Shown one piece after another: positions 1 through 7,551 of a stretch of DNA of 64,000 nucleotides (position 1 is the stretch's first letter; each line of letters starts with the position of its first letter). The DNA comes from Bailinhaonella thermotolerans (GTDB lineage Bacteria; Actinomycetota; Actinomycetes; Streptosporangiales; Streptosporangiaceae). The notes under the pieces are model-generated. The model was not told the DNA's origin. It did not search any database and was given only the letters and a program-made list of their open reading frames with translations. The stretch covers positions 1 through 64,000 of the forward strand of contig NZ_QZEY01000009.1 in the NCBI RefSeq assembly GCF_003594875.1, read 5' to 3'. Both the position numbers and the translations under genes were made by a program.

Positions 1-2
1 CC

Positions 3-62
3 GCCATCACCATCGCCAGCCTGATCATGTGGCTCAACCAAGAACCACAAAACACGCCCTAG
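3..62 (+). CDS. C-terminal end of a membrane-type protein (5' end outside window)
   Basis: The frame from base 3 is open from the window edge and gives 19 residues, with a hydrophobic run (AITIASLIMWL) and a short polar tail before TAG at 60-62. The stop shares the CTAG tetranucleotide with the TAG of the convergent methyltransferase (59-61), so the two genes overlap at their stops. A hydrophobic last helix suggests a membrane protein. The family cannot be named from so little sequence. Confidence 0.5.
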   Translation, partial: AITIASLIMWLNQEPQNTP

Positions 63-880
63 GGCTTGCGGGCGACCGCTCCGAGGAACAGGTGGTGGCC
101 GCGCCCGCGGACGAGGACCTCATCGGGGTCCGGGCGCCATTCCGGCAACGGGACGAGCCCCGGCTCCAGCACCTCGAAGTCACCGAGATACGACAGGATC
201 TCGCCGCGCGCGCGCCACCGCCCCGTGCCCAGGGTCTCGCTCAGGACCCGCTCGCATTCGGCGGCCAGCGCCGCGTCCTCGGGCCGCTCCTCGCCGGGGT
301 TGCAGAAGTGCGAGAGCGCCAGCATGCTCCCCGGCGCCATCCGCTCCCGGACGCGCGCCATGATCCCGGACGGGTCCTCCTCGTCCCGGACGTGGTGCAC
401 GACCCCGAGCAGCAGCACGCCGACCGGCCGACCGAGATCGAGGTGCTCCCGGATCAGCGGGTCGTCGAAGATCTCCTCGGGCTTCCGCAGGTCCCCCTCC
501 GCCGCGAGGGTCCCCTCGGCGCGTCCCAGCAGCGCCCTGGCGTGCGACAGCACCATCGGGTGGTTGTCCACGTAGGCGACGCGGATCGCCGGATCGACCT
601 CCCGCGCCACGCCGTGCACGGTCTCGTCCTCAGGCAGCCCCGCCCCGATGTCGAGGAACTGCCGGATGCCCGCGCGCGCCATGCACGTCACGGCCCGCCG
701 CAGGAACGCCCGGTTGGCCCGCGCGCCCGTGCCGCTGTCGGGGAGGATCTCGGCGCACCGCCGTACGACGTCCCGGTCCGGGGCGAAGTTGTCCTTCCCG
801 CCCAGGAAGCTGTCATAGACCCGGGCTATGCCCGCCCGGCCCGCGTCAGCGCCCCCGGCTTCGCGCGGCATCTCTTCCAA
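59..880 (-). CDS. DUF574-family SAM-dependent methyltransferase
   Basis: A 273-residue protein of the Methyltransf_19 (DUF574) family, common in actinomycetes and often near XRE/DUF397 genes. An N-terminal ARVYDSFLGGKDNF stretch and the SAM-binding segment FLDIGAGLPEDETVH (about residues 75-90) are typical. YVDNHPMVLSHARALL would hold the acidic residue that contacts the SAM ribose. The longest reading starts at TTG (880) with GAGG six bases upstream. An ATG nine bases downstream (871) has GGAAGAG directly against it, so the start is uncertain by three codons. The substrate is unknown; the family is thought to act on small molecules. The gene stands alone and is convergent with the membrane-protein end on its left. 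Confidence 0.9.
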   Translation of the reverse strand: MEEMPREAGGADAGRAGIARVYDSFLGGKDNFAPDRDVVRRCAEILPDSGTGARANRAFLRRAVTCMARAGIRQFLDIGAGLPEDETVHGVAREVDPAIRVAYVDNHPMVLSHARALLGRAEGTLAAEGDLRKPEEIFDDPLIREHLDLGRPVGVLLLGVVHHVRDEEDPSGIMARVRERMAPGSMLALSHFCNPGEERPEDAALAAECERVLSETLGTGRWRARGEILSYLGDFEVLEPGLVPLPEWRPDPDEVLVRGRGHHLFLGAVARKP

Positions 881-1021
881 GACGGGCCTCCCAGCACTCG
901 GAGCGACAACGCGATCCTAATGACCCGAACCCCCGTGAATCCCGCGAACGTTCCAAGCCATCACTCCCCGTTCACCCCCGGCGAAACAGCGCGGATGCCA
1001 CCGGCCCCGGCGCGGGAACGG

Positions 1022-1057
1022 GTACGGCTCCCGCCGGGGGGTTGGCGGGAGCCGTAC
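1022..1057 (-). terminator. Hairpin terminator of the CHAP gene
   Basis: A perfect 14-bp inverted repeat (GTACGGCTCCCGCC and its complement) with an 8-nt loop lies 12 bases after the stop of the CHAP gene. There is no T-run, which is usual for GC-rich actinomycete hairpins. The stem contains the GCCGTAC half of a palindrome that recurs between genes in this window. Confidence 0.6.
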
Positions 1058-1068
1058 GCGCTGGACGG

Positions 1069-2109
1069 TCAGGGGCCGGGGACGAACTCCGGGGCGGGGG
1101 CGCGGTCCACCGGGCGGTGGGGCTCCCACAGGTCGGTGATGCCGGCGGACTGGGACACCTCGTCGTGCAGGGTGTTCCAGAACGCGAGCTCCTCGTCCTC
1201 CTCCAGGTGGGCGATGCGGCCCCAGAACTCGCGGTCCTCGGCGGCCTGCGCGGCCTGCGCGGAGATCGCGGGCATGATGAACGTCTGGGCGCCGGCGTCC
1301 TCCAGGTCCTCGACGGTGACCTCGGCGGGGAGGGAGACCGGGGCGGCGACCTTGTGGTGCGCGCCGCGCTTGCGGATGCGGACCGGTGGAGCGTTCCGGA
1401 GCTTGGACGCGCGGTTGCGGCCCACGGCGATGGCCACGGTGCCGAAGAGCACGGCGGCGAGGAGGCCCCCCAGGATCGCCTCCTGGTGCTGGGCGAAGGA
1501 CTCCTGCGCCGAGAGGCCGTCCTTGCCGATCGTGCTCACGGTGTCGGGCGTCGCGTCGTTCAGGGTCTCGGCGGCGGGCGCGGGGGCCGCGTGGCGCGGG
1601 ACGTACTTCTCGACGGCCGGCGCGGGGGCGGGCTCGGCGATGACCTTGACCTGGGAGGGGTACCCGTAGCCCACGATCTGGTCGGCGTCGCGGATCTTGC
1701 GCTTGAGGTGGACGCGGTCGGTGTTGCCCTCGATCGTGTGGATCTGGCCGCCGACGACCTTCTCGACGATCCCGACGTGCTGGATGTCGTCCAGGTCCTT
1801 GGAACCGGCCCAGTTGAAGAAGACGATGGCGCCCGGCTTGGGCTTGGTGCCCCAGGCGTCCTGCTGCTTGAACCACTTCGCGTGCTGGATCGTCGAGGCG
1901 AACTGCCCCGCCTGGTGCTCGACCCCCGCCCGGTCCGCGGCCCACGCGAGGAACATGTCGCACCACGGGGCGGTCTTGAAGTAGGGCTCGTTGTCGCCGT
2001 CGATGTTCTTCATGTACCACTCGCCGAACTTGGTGTATCCGTCGGCTTTCTCGCGGTAACCGAGCTGGCTCTTGGCGACGTCGAGCAGCTTCTTGCCTAC
2101 TGGGTCCAT
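1069..2109 (-). CDS. CHAP-domain cell-wall amidase/endopeptidase with membrane anchor
   Basis: A 346-residue CHAP-family protein predicted to cut peptidoglycan peptides. The catalytic Cys is at about residue 50 (TAPWCDMFLAWA), His at 111 (DIQHVGIVEK), and the third polar residue lies in IEGNT near 127-129. After the domain come an Ala/Pro-rich linker and one hydrophobic segment near 215-235 (ILGGLLAAVLFGTVAIAVG) followed by basic residues, then a roughly 100-residue acidic tail. This layout suggests a tethered enzyme, although no N-terminal signal peptide is visible, which is odd for a secreted hydrolase. The start ATG at 2109 follows a c-di-AMP riboswitch, so expression is probably turned down when c-di-AMP is high. 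Family call is firm; topology is inference. Confidence 0.9.
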   Translation of the reverse strand: MDPVGKKLLDVAKSQLGYREKADGYTKFGEWYMKNIDGDNEPYFKTAPWCDMFLAWAADRAGVEHQAGQFASTIQHAKWFKQQDAWGTKPKPGAIVFFNWAGSKDLDDIQHVGIVEKVVGGQIHTIEGNTDRVHLKRKIRDADQIVGYGYPSQVKVIAEPAPAPAVEKYVPRHAAPAPAAETLNDATPDTVSTIGKDGLSAQESFAQHQEAILGGLLAAVLFGTVAIAVGRNRASKLRNAPPVRIRKRGAHHKVAAPVSLPAEVTVEDLEDAGAQTFIMPAISAQAAQAAEDREFWGRIAHLEEDEELAFWNTLHDEVSQSAGITDLWEPHRPVDRAPAPEFVPGP

Positions 2110-2115
2110 CCGGCC

Positions 2116-2262
2116 TTTCTCCCTCGGCTGCCTACCGGGTTAGCTGACGGGTTCGGGCCAGGAGACGCCCTACCGCACGTGGCGGATTCACCCCTGAGAC
2201 TGTTGGGTCCCCGGCTCCCGCGACGCCTGCTGCGCCGCGCGGACTCGGCGATCGGCCCGCTA
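2116..2262 (-). ncRNA. ydaO/yuaA-type c-di-AMP riboswitch
   Basis: On the minus strand the leader of the CHAP gene carries the hallmark conserved blocks of the ydaO aptamer in order: GCCGGGGACCCAACA (around 2211), GGGGTGAATCCG (around 2190), TAGGGCGTCTCC, then AACCCGTCAGCTAACC and GGTAGGC (2125-2152). In actinobacteria this riboswitch usually precedes NlpC/P60 or CHAP wall hydrolases and switches expression off when c-di-AMP binds. The aptamer ends only a few nucleotides before the ribosome-binding region. No terminator is obvious between it and the start codon, so control may act on translation or through a mutually exclusive stem. Ends are approximate. Confidence 0.93.
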
Positions 2263-2302
2263 CCTCCCGGCTGGAGGTAAGGTCACGGGCCGATTGCGGA
2301 GC

Positions 2303-2332
2303 AATGTAGTAGAGGTAACGCGTTCACGGCAA
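2303..2332 (-). promoter_or_regulatory. Candidate promoter of the riboswitch-CHAP transcript
   Basis: On the minus strand TTGCCG (2332-2327) and TACATT (2308-2303) are separated by 18 bp, a fair match to a housekeeping sigma promoter. Predicted transcription would begin near 2296, about 35 nt before the riboswitch. The position fits but the hexamers are only moderate matches. Confidence 0.45.
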
Positions 2333-2519
2333 GCGGAAGCAAAATACTCATCAACGGTAGGTCATGGTCGCCAATGCCCCAGCCACCCCCAGACCACCCG
2401 CGCGCCCTCGCCCCGCCCGCCGACTCCACCCCGCTCCCGCCCGGAGGGAAGCGGGAAGAGGGCGCGCGGGCCGTACGGCGGGCCGGGGGGAGGGCCGGCC
2501 GTACGGCCGCGCGGGGTTT

Positions 2520-2543
2520 CCGCGGCGCCGGGGGGCGCCGCGG
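2520..2543 (-). terminator. GC hairpin after the beta-propeller gene
   Basis: A 10-bp perfect inverted repeat (CCGCGGCGCC / GGCGCCGCGG) with a 4-nt loop lies three bases after the stop of the minus-strand gene that ends at 2547. It has no T-run. The rest of 2333-2519 holds only GCCGTACGGC palindromes and no convincing gene; an AT-richer patch lies at 2336-2355. Confidence 0.5.
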
Positions 2544-2546
2544 GCG

Positions 2547-3602
2547 TCACTTCGAGTGGACGGCCAGGCCGGGGAAGTCGTAGCTGGCCGCGTTCTTGGG
2601 GGGACGGAAGCGGTAGGCGAGCTTGAGGTTGGGGCGCAGGACGGTGAACCAGCGGGTGCCGTCCCGGGCCTCCACGAGCATGGCGGGGCCGCTGCCGGAG
2701 CTCGGGAAGTAGACGGACTGGGCGCGCCCGCCGGTCTCGGCGCGCAGGACGCGGTGGCGGGGGGCGTCGTAGATCTCGTAGCCGTACTCGGGGACGTTGC
2801 CCTTGCGCGCGTCGCCGGACGCGCCCGCCCCGCTGAAGGTCATGCCGACGGCGAACCAGCGGTCGTCCGGGGAGTACGGGCCGATCAGCTCGGGGAAGCG
2901 CCCGGCGGGGACGGGGACGGGACGCACGCCGGTGCCGTCGGGGCGCATGGTGACGAGGCGGTCGCGCAGGAGGAGGATGCGGTCGGCCCGGGAGTTGACC
3001 CCGGGGGCGCAGCCGCGGGTCTTGGTGGTCAGCACGCGGCCGCCGGCGCCGTCGGCGCCCACGATCCGGATGTTCGCCCTCGTGGCGTAGGCGAGGCGGG
3101 TGTCGCCGACCCAGCGGATGGAGTCGCACTGCTCGCCCGTGACGCCGGTGGCGATCCGGCGGAACCCGCGCCCGCTCAGGGGGCCGACGGCGAGGTCGTA
3201 CCCGCCCTTGGCGTTCGGCAGCTTGGTCGCGATGCGGGTGCCGCCGGGCGAGAGGTTGATGCCGACGTGCCCCTCGGGCATGCGGCCCGCGCGGACGAGG
3301 TGGCCGTCCGGCCGGCGGAAGTACAGGGTGGTGCCGCCCTGGGCCGCGTCACGGTGGATGGCGACCAGCGGGAGCCGCTGCGGCGCCCGCCGGTCCTCCT
3401 TGAGCCCGCCCAGGGCCTGCCCCACGATCGGCCGGAGCGCGGAGAGGGCGGGGATGTCGTTCAGCCCGGGCAGGTCGCTCCCGGCGCCCGACGCGGTGGC
3501 CGAGGCCGGGGCCGCGGCGGCGACACCGGCGAGGACGGACGCGGCGGCCACGGCGGCGGCGAGCAGCCGGCGGCGGGCGCGGACCGGTCGGAGTGTGCTC
3601 AT
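2547..3602 (-). CDS. Secreted TolB/PD40-like beta-propeller protein
   Basis: A 351-residue protein with a Sec signal peptide: basic start (RPVRARRR), a long Ala/Val core and an AxA-type cleavage site near residue 35-40. The mature part has repeated short beta-propeller motifs of the WD40-like PD40 type, for example SPGGTRIATKL, SPDDRWFAVGM and repeated RPDG. The pattern resembles TolB C-terminal repeats, which bind protein partners. No catalytic residues were recognised. I chose the ATG at 3602 because GGGGGA lies five bases upstream; an in-frame ATG at 3614 is possible. The gene is divergent from the ATP-grasp gene. Function beyond a propeller scaffold is unknown. Confidence 0.75.
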   Translation of the reverse strand: MSTLRPVRARRRLLAAAVAAASVLAGVAAAAPASATASGAGSDLPGLNDIPALSALRPIVGQALGGLKEDRRAPQRLPLVAIHRDAAQGGTTLYFRRPDGHLVRAGRMPEGHVGINLSPGGTRIATKLPNAKGGYDLAVGPLSGRGFRRIATGVTGEQCDSIRWVGDTRLAYATRANIRIVGADGAGGRVLTTKTRGCAPGVNSRADRILLLRDRLVTMRPDGTGVRPVPVPAGRFPELIGPYSPDDRWFAVGMTFSGAGASGDARKGNVPEYGYEIYDAPRHRVLRAETGGRAQSVYFPSSGSGPAMLVEARDGTRWFTVLRPNLKLAYRFRPPKNAASYDFPGLAVHSK

Positions 3603-3614
3603 TGGATCCCCCAT

Positions 3615-3959
3615 CGATGGTCCCGGGTTCCCCCGGTTCCCCGTTGTCTGTGCAGGCCAGAGCGTACTGGCGAGATGACTCTAAGTGACCGTGGCCCGTC
3701 GCGCCGCGAATGCGCGGGGATTGGGTCACGGCTTCGGCCCGCCGTACCCCGATGGCGGGCTTTTCCTTTCTATCCGGCAAAGGCTGCTTATGCGGGAGAA
3801 AACCAAAGATTAAGAATGCGGGGAAACGCTCACGGCGAGCTCTTCCCTCCCCTCCGGAGCGCTTTACGCATGCCGCCCTTCGTTCACATCACCCTCATGA
3901 CCTGGGCGATCAGCGCATAACGGGTGGATAAGAAGCGGCAGCAGGGGCAGGAGTAGCCC
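3615..3959. other. 345-bp divergent intergenic region
   Basis: This lies between the minus-strand beta-propeller gene and the plus-strand ATP-grasp gene. It holds a plus-strand nested stem region and a T-tailed terminator (3685-3770). It also has an AT-richer segment at 3770-3815 and a DnaA-box-like site, GGTGGATAA (3923-3931), one base different from the consensus. No protein-coding gene was recognised. Confidence 0.6.
3685..3770 (+). ncRNA. Structured leader or small RNA ending in an intrinsic terminator
   Basis: GTGACC (3685-3690) pairs with GGTCAC (3724-3729) and encloses a second stem CCGCG-AATG-CGCGG (3704-3717). Directly after comes GCCCGCC, a 10-nt loop, GGCGGGC (3737-3760) and TTTTCCTTTC, a good rho-independent terminator. 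No coding gene lies upstream on this strand. The transcript is therefore either a small RNA or an attenuator about 190 nt before the ATP-grasp gene. It does not match a riboswitch class I can name. Confidence 0.4.
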
Positions 3960-5030
3960 ATGAGAATCGGGGGAAAGCCCGGCGGATTGCGCCGCCTTGC
4001 GATCATCTTGGGCGATGACAAGCCAAATTCCGATATCGAGGTCCTGCTCGACGTGGTCGCGGCGGCCGGTCACGAACCGCTCGTCCTGCCCTGGCCGACG
4101 CTCAGCGTGGCCCTCTCCGAGAACGGCGCCCGGCTCTGCAGGGAGGGGCGCCCGCTGCACGTGGACGGCATCATCCACCAGATGTCCACCGACGCGCGGG
4201 ACGGCCTGGCCCTGCTCGCGTCCGTCGAGGACCAGATCCCGCACCTCAACGGCGTGGACGCGGTGCTGCGCTCGGCCGACAAGTTCGCCACCGGGGTACG
4301 GCTGCGCGAGCGCGGCATCCCGACGCCGGACACCGCGTTCGTGAGCGACGACGCGGAGCTGACCGCGTGGGCCCGCGCGTACGGGTACCCGGTCGTGCTC
4401 AAGCAGCCCGACGGCGCGCGCGGGACCGAGGTCACGCTGGCCCGGCACGAGGGCGAGCTGATCGCCAAGGCCGAGTCGATCCGCGAGCGCGGCGTGCCCC
4501 TGATCGTGCAGCGGTTCGTGGCCGAGGCGGCGGGCCGCGACCTGCGCGTCATCGTCGCGGGCGGCCGGTTCGTGGCCGCGATGGAGCAGCGCGGGCCGGA
4601 GGGCGACTTCCGCTCCAACGGCCACGGCGACACGATCCACCCGGTCACCCTCACACAGGAGGAGATCGAGGTCGCCGAGCGGACCGCCCGCGCGACCGAG
4701 CTGGACCTCGCCGGCATCGACATCCTGCGCGGCGCGGACGGCCCGGTGGTGATCGAGACGAACTCGTTCCCCGGCCTGGGCGGCTTCGACAAGGAACAGG
4801 TCTGCGAGGCCATCCTGGACGCGATCGAGCGCAAGATCGCCGCGAGCGAGCCGCTGGGCCCGGCCCTCATCCTCGACGCCCGCCCGCCCGCCGAGCTGGC
4901 CACGGCCACCGCGGCCCCCGCGCTGCCGGTGCCCGCCGCGGTCCCGGCCCCCGAGGAGCCGGGCCCGGCGCCCGTGGCCGCGGAGCCCACCGCCGCGGCT
5001 CCCGCGGCGCCGAAGCCCACCGCGATCTGA
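3960..5030 (+). CDS. RimK-like ATP-grasp ligase
   Basis: A 356-residue ATP-grasp enzyme of the RimK/glutamate-ligase type, which joins a carboxylate to an amine through an acyl phosphate. Visible features are the ATP-lysine strand GYPVVLKQPDGARGTEVTLA (about 140-160), LIVQRFVAEAAGRDLRVIV (180-198), and the metal-binding end VVIETNSFPGLGGFD (about 262-276). The last 60 residues are Ala/Pro-rich and probably disordered. AGGAG sits seven bases before the ATG. Ribosomal protein S6, a cofactor or a small peptide are possible substrates. No precursor peptide, rpsF or partner gene is adjacent, so the substrate is open. Confidence 0.82.
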   Translation: MRIGGKPGGLRRLAIILGDDKPNSDIEVLLDVVAAAGHEPLVLPWPTLSVALSENGARLCREGRPLHVDGIIHQMSTDARDGLALLASVEDQIPHLNGVDAVLRSADKFATGVRLRERGIPTPDTAFVSDDAELTAWARAYGYPVVLKQPDGARGTEVTLARHEGELIAKAESIRERGVPLIVQRFVAEAAGRDLRVIVAGGRFVAAMEQRGPEGDFRSNGHGDTIHPVTLTQEEIEVAERTARATELDLAGIDILRGADGPVVIETNSFPGLGGFDKEQVCEAILDAIERKIAASEPLGPALILDARPPAELATATAAPALPVPAAVPAPEEPGPAPVAAEPTAAAPAAPKPTAI

Positions 5031-5107
5031 CCCGACGTGATCGCGGAGGGTGTCTTACCTGGCACGGAGCGTTGACAGCGGGTGGTGACCGGCGCTTTGC
5101 TGCTCCC

Positions 5108-6562
5108 ATGGATCCCCTCGTCATCACGTCGGCCGGGCGCGCGCGAGGACGCTGGGACGCCGGGGTGGCGCGGTTCCTCGGCGTCCCCTACGCCGCGCCG
5201 CCGGCGGGGCCGCTGCGGTTCGCCGCGCCCGCTCCCCCGCCGTCCTGGGACGGGGTGCGGGAGTTCGAGACGTACGGCCCCACGGCGCCGCAGGCCGGCG
5301 GGGACGGGCCGCGGATCCCGGGGGACGAGTTCCTCAATCTCAACGTGTTCACGCCGGAGCTGGGGGCCGCCGGGCTGCCGGTGATCGTGTGGATCCACGG
5401 CGGCGCGTTCCGGGCGGGCGGCAACGCGAGTCCCTGGTACGACGGGACGGCGTTCGCCCGCGACGGCGTGGTGTTCGTGGCGATCAACTACCGGCTCGGG
5501 GTTGAGGGGTTCCTCGCGCCTGAGGGGGCGCCGCCCAATCTCGGCGTGCTGGACTGGGTCGCCGCGCTGATCTGGGTCCGCGACAACATCGCGGCGTTCG
5601 GCGGCGACCCGGGCAACGTCACGGTCGGCGGGCAGTCCGCGGGCGGGCAGGCCGCCGCGACGCTGCTCGCCGTGCCGCGCGCCCGGGGGCTGTTCGCGCG
5701 CGTCATCGACATGAGCGGCGGTTCGATCACCTGGGAGCCGCTGGAGCGCGCCGTCGAGGCGACCCGGGCCCTGGCCCGCCACCTGGGCGTACGGCCGACG
5801 CGGGAGGCGCTGTCGGGGTTCGAGCCGGGCCGGCTGGTGGCCGCGTACGAGGAGCTGGGGGCGGCCCCGCGGCGGGAGGAGGACTCCGGCTCGCCGCTGG
5901 ACGCGATCTTCGGGGCGGGCGGGGCCAAGGGGTTCAACCCGGTGAACGACGGGGAGATCGTGCGGCGCTCGCCGTACGACATGATCCGCGACGGGAGCGC
6001 GCATCCGGCGGCGCTGCTGATCGGGACGACCTCGGAGGAGTTCAACGAGAGCATGCGGTCGCTGCCGGAGATCGGCGAGCGGGACTACGCCGAGGCGCTG
6101 CGGCGGCAGGAGGTGGACGACGAGGCGCGCGCGTTCTACGAGGGGCGGTTCGGGGAGCCCCGCGAGGTGCTCGGGCAGGTGCTGACCGACCGCATCTTCC
6201 GGGTCCCGGCGGTGCGGGTCGCCGAGGCGCACGCCGCGTCCGGGCGGCCGGCCTACGTCTACGAGTTCCGGTGGCGCTCGGGGGCGAACGCGGGCCGGGC
6301 GGGCGCGGGGCACTGCGTGGACCTGCCGTTCGTGTTCGACACCCTGGCGGGCAACGGCGTGGAAGGGGTCTGCGGTGAGGATCCGCCGCAGGAGCTGGCC
6401 ACGCGCATGCACGCCGCCTGGGTGGCGTTCGCCGACTCCGGCACCCCCGGCTGGCCCGCCTACCGCGAGCCCGAGCGGATCACGATGGTGTTCGACACCG
6501 GGAGCGGCCTGGTGGAGGACCCGCTGCGGGTGGAGCGCCGCCTCTGGCCCCGCGTCCGCTGA
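5108..6562 (+). CDS. Type-B carboxylesterase
   Basis: A 484-residue alpha/beta-hydrolase of the carboxylesterase type-B family. The nucleophile is Ser177 in VGGQSAGGQ; most relatives have GESAGG, so the Glu before Ser is Gln here. The oxyanion loop is VWIHGGAF (about 94-101). The His motif GAGHCVDLPFVF is close to the family form, and FGGDPGNVTV precedes the nucleophile as usual. No signal peptide is seen, so it is probably cytoplasmic. The ATG at 5108 is the first codon that gives the normal family N-terminus; reading frames further upstream overlap the ATP-grasp gene. Substrate is probably a short-chain or aromatic ester, which cannot be refined. Confidence 0.9.
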   Translation: MDPLVITSAGRARGRWDAGVARFLGVPYAAPPAGPLRFAAPAPPPSWDGVREFETYGPTAPQAGGDGPRIPGDEFLNLNVFTPELGAAGLPVIVWIHGGAFRAGGNASPWYDGTAFARDGVVFVAINYRLGVEGFLAPEGAPPNLGVLDWVAALIWVRDNIAAFGGDPGNVTVGGQSAGGQAAATLLAVPRARGLFARVIDMSGGSITWEPLERAVEATRALARHLGVRPTREALSGFEPGRLVAAYEELGAAPRREEDSGSPLDAIFGAGGAKGFNPVNDGEIVRRSPYDMIRDGSAHPAALLIGTTSEEFNESMRSLPEIGERDYAEALRRQEVDDEARAFYEGRFGEPREVLGQVLTDRIFRVPAVRVAEAHAASGRPAYVYEFRWRSGANAGRAGAGHCVDLPFVFDTLAGNGVEGVCGEDPPQELATRMHAAWVAFADSGTPGWPAYREPERITMVFDTGSGLVEDPLRVERRLWPRVR

Positions 6563-6662
6563 CCGCCGCCCCGCCGTACCCCCGCCGGCGCCGTACGGCA
6601 CGCGGAGACGGCGCGCGGAGGCCGGTGTACGGCGGGCGGCGGGCCGCGGCAGGCGGGCGGCG

Positions 6663-7391
6663 TCACATGCTGGTGAAACCCCCGTCGGCGACGAACTCCG
6701 AGCCGGTGGAGTAGCTCGACTCGTCGGAGACGAGGAAGAGGACCAGCGCGGCGAGCTCGTCCGGCCTGCCGGTGCGCCGGAGAGGCTGGATCGCGGCCAT
6801 CTGGTCCACGCCGGTGCCCTCGGTCATCTCGGTCGTGACGAAGCCCGGGTGCACCGAGTTGACGCGGATGCCGAGCGGGCCGAGCTCCTGCGCGGCGGCC
6901 TTGGTCATGCCGCGGACGGCCCACTTGGACGCGACGTAGCCCATGATGCCGCTGAAGGCGATGATGCCGCCGATCGAGGAGATGTTCACGATCGAGCCGC
7001 CGCCGGCCTTCTTCATCGAGGGCACGACGGACTTCATGCCGAGGAACACCGCGACCTGGTTGACGTCGATGACCTTGCGGTAGTTCGCCTCCGAGAGCGT
7101 CTCCATGCTCTCCTCGTGCACGATGCCCGCGTTGTTCACCAGCGCGTTCACCGGGCCGAACTCCTCCTCGGCGAAGGCCACCGCCCGCTGCCAGGCCTGC
7201 TCGTCCGTCACGTCCAGCTTCAGGAACCGGGCCTGGCCGCCCAGCCTCTCCACCAGGGCCCTGCCCTCGGGCTCCAGCAGGTCCGCCACCACGACCCGCG
7301 CGCCCTCGGCCACCAGCGACGACACGATGGCGGCGCCCAGGCCCCGCGCGCCGCCGGTCACGATCACGGTCTTCCCACTGACTCTGCCCAT
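6663..7391 (-). CDS. SDR-family oxidoreductase (FabG/3-alpha-20-beta-HSD-like)
   Basis: A classical short-chain dehydrogenase of 242 residues. It has the cofactor glycine motif TGGARGLG (13-20), NNAG near 88, and the catalytic Ser (NISSIGG) with Tyr and Lys in YVASK. The closing GSEFVADGG is typical of the C-terminal strand. The D after the second beta strand (VVADLLE) suggests NAD(H) preference. The ATG at 7391 was chosen over upstream codons because GGGGGTGG lies six bases before it and the protein then begins directly with the Rossmann fold. The gene is convergent with the carboxylesterase. The substrate is unknown. Confidence 0.9.
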   Translation of the reverse strand: MGRVSGKTVIVTGGARGLGAAIVSSLVAEGARVVVADLLEPEGRALVERLGGQARFLKLDVTDEQAWQRAVAFAEEEFGPVNALVNNAGIVHEESMETLSEANYRKVIDVNQVAVFLGMKSVVPSMKKAGGGSIVNISSIGGIIAFSGIMGYVASKWAVRGMTKAAAQELGPLGIRVNSVHPGFVTTEMTEGTGVDQMAAIQPLRRTGRPDELAALVLFLVSDESSYSTGSEFVADGGFTSM

Positions 7392-7451
7392 GTCGGCCAC
7401 CCCCGATGAATCGTTCGCCGATCCGAGTCTAGAAACCGGCTGACCGGCCGC

Positions 7452-7551
7452 TTCTCGCGGGGGCACGCCCGGGTCTCACGGGCAAGCACGGTCTCACGGG
7501 CACGCCCCGGTTCTCGCGGGCACGCCCCGGTTCTCGCGGGCACGCCCGGGG
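7452..7551. repeat. Tandem repeat, about five copies of a 20-bp unit
   Basis: Five near-identical units of the form TCTCGCGGGCACGCCCCGGT run from 7452 to the GNAT stop; the units at 7492, 7512 and 7532 differ by only one to three bases. The array lies between the GNAT gene and the SDR promoter region. Each unit contains a short GGGC-GCCC hairpin. It does not code. Confidence 0.8.

Noticed and set aside
3737-3770. Terminator of an unseen plus-strand protein gene
   Set aside because: No open frame with start and codon bias lies between 3615 and 3737.
4070-6601. Minus-strand open frame of 843 codons
   Set aside because: It crosses the stop and start of two good plus-strand genes (ATP-grasp ligase and carboxylesterase) and has low-complexity composition.
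7452-7551. CRISPR array
   Set aside because: Units are contiguous with no unique spacers; the same holds for 30286-30502.
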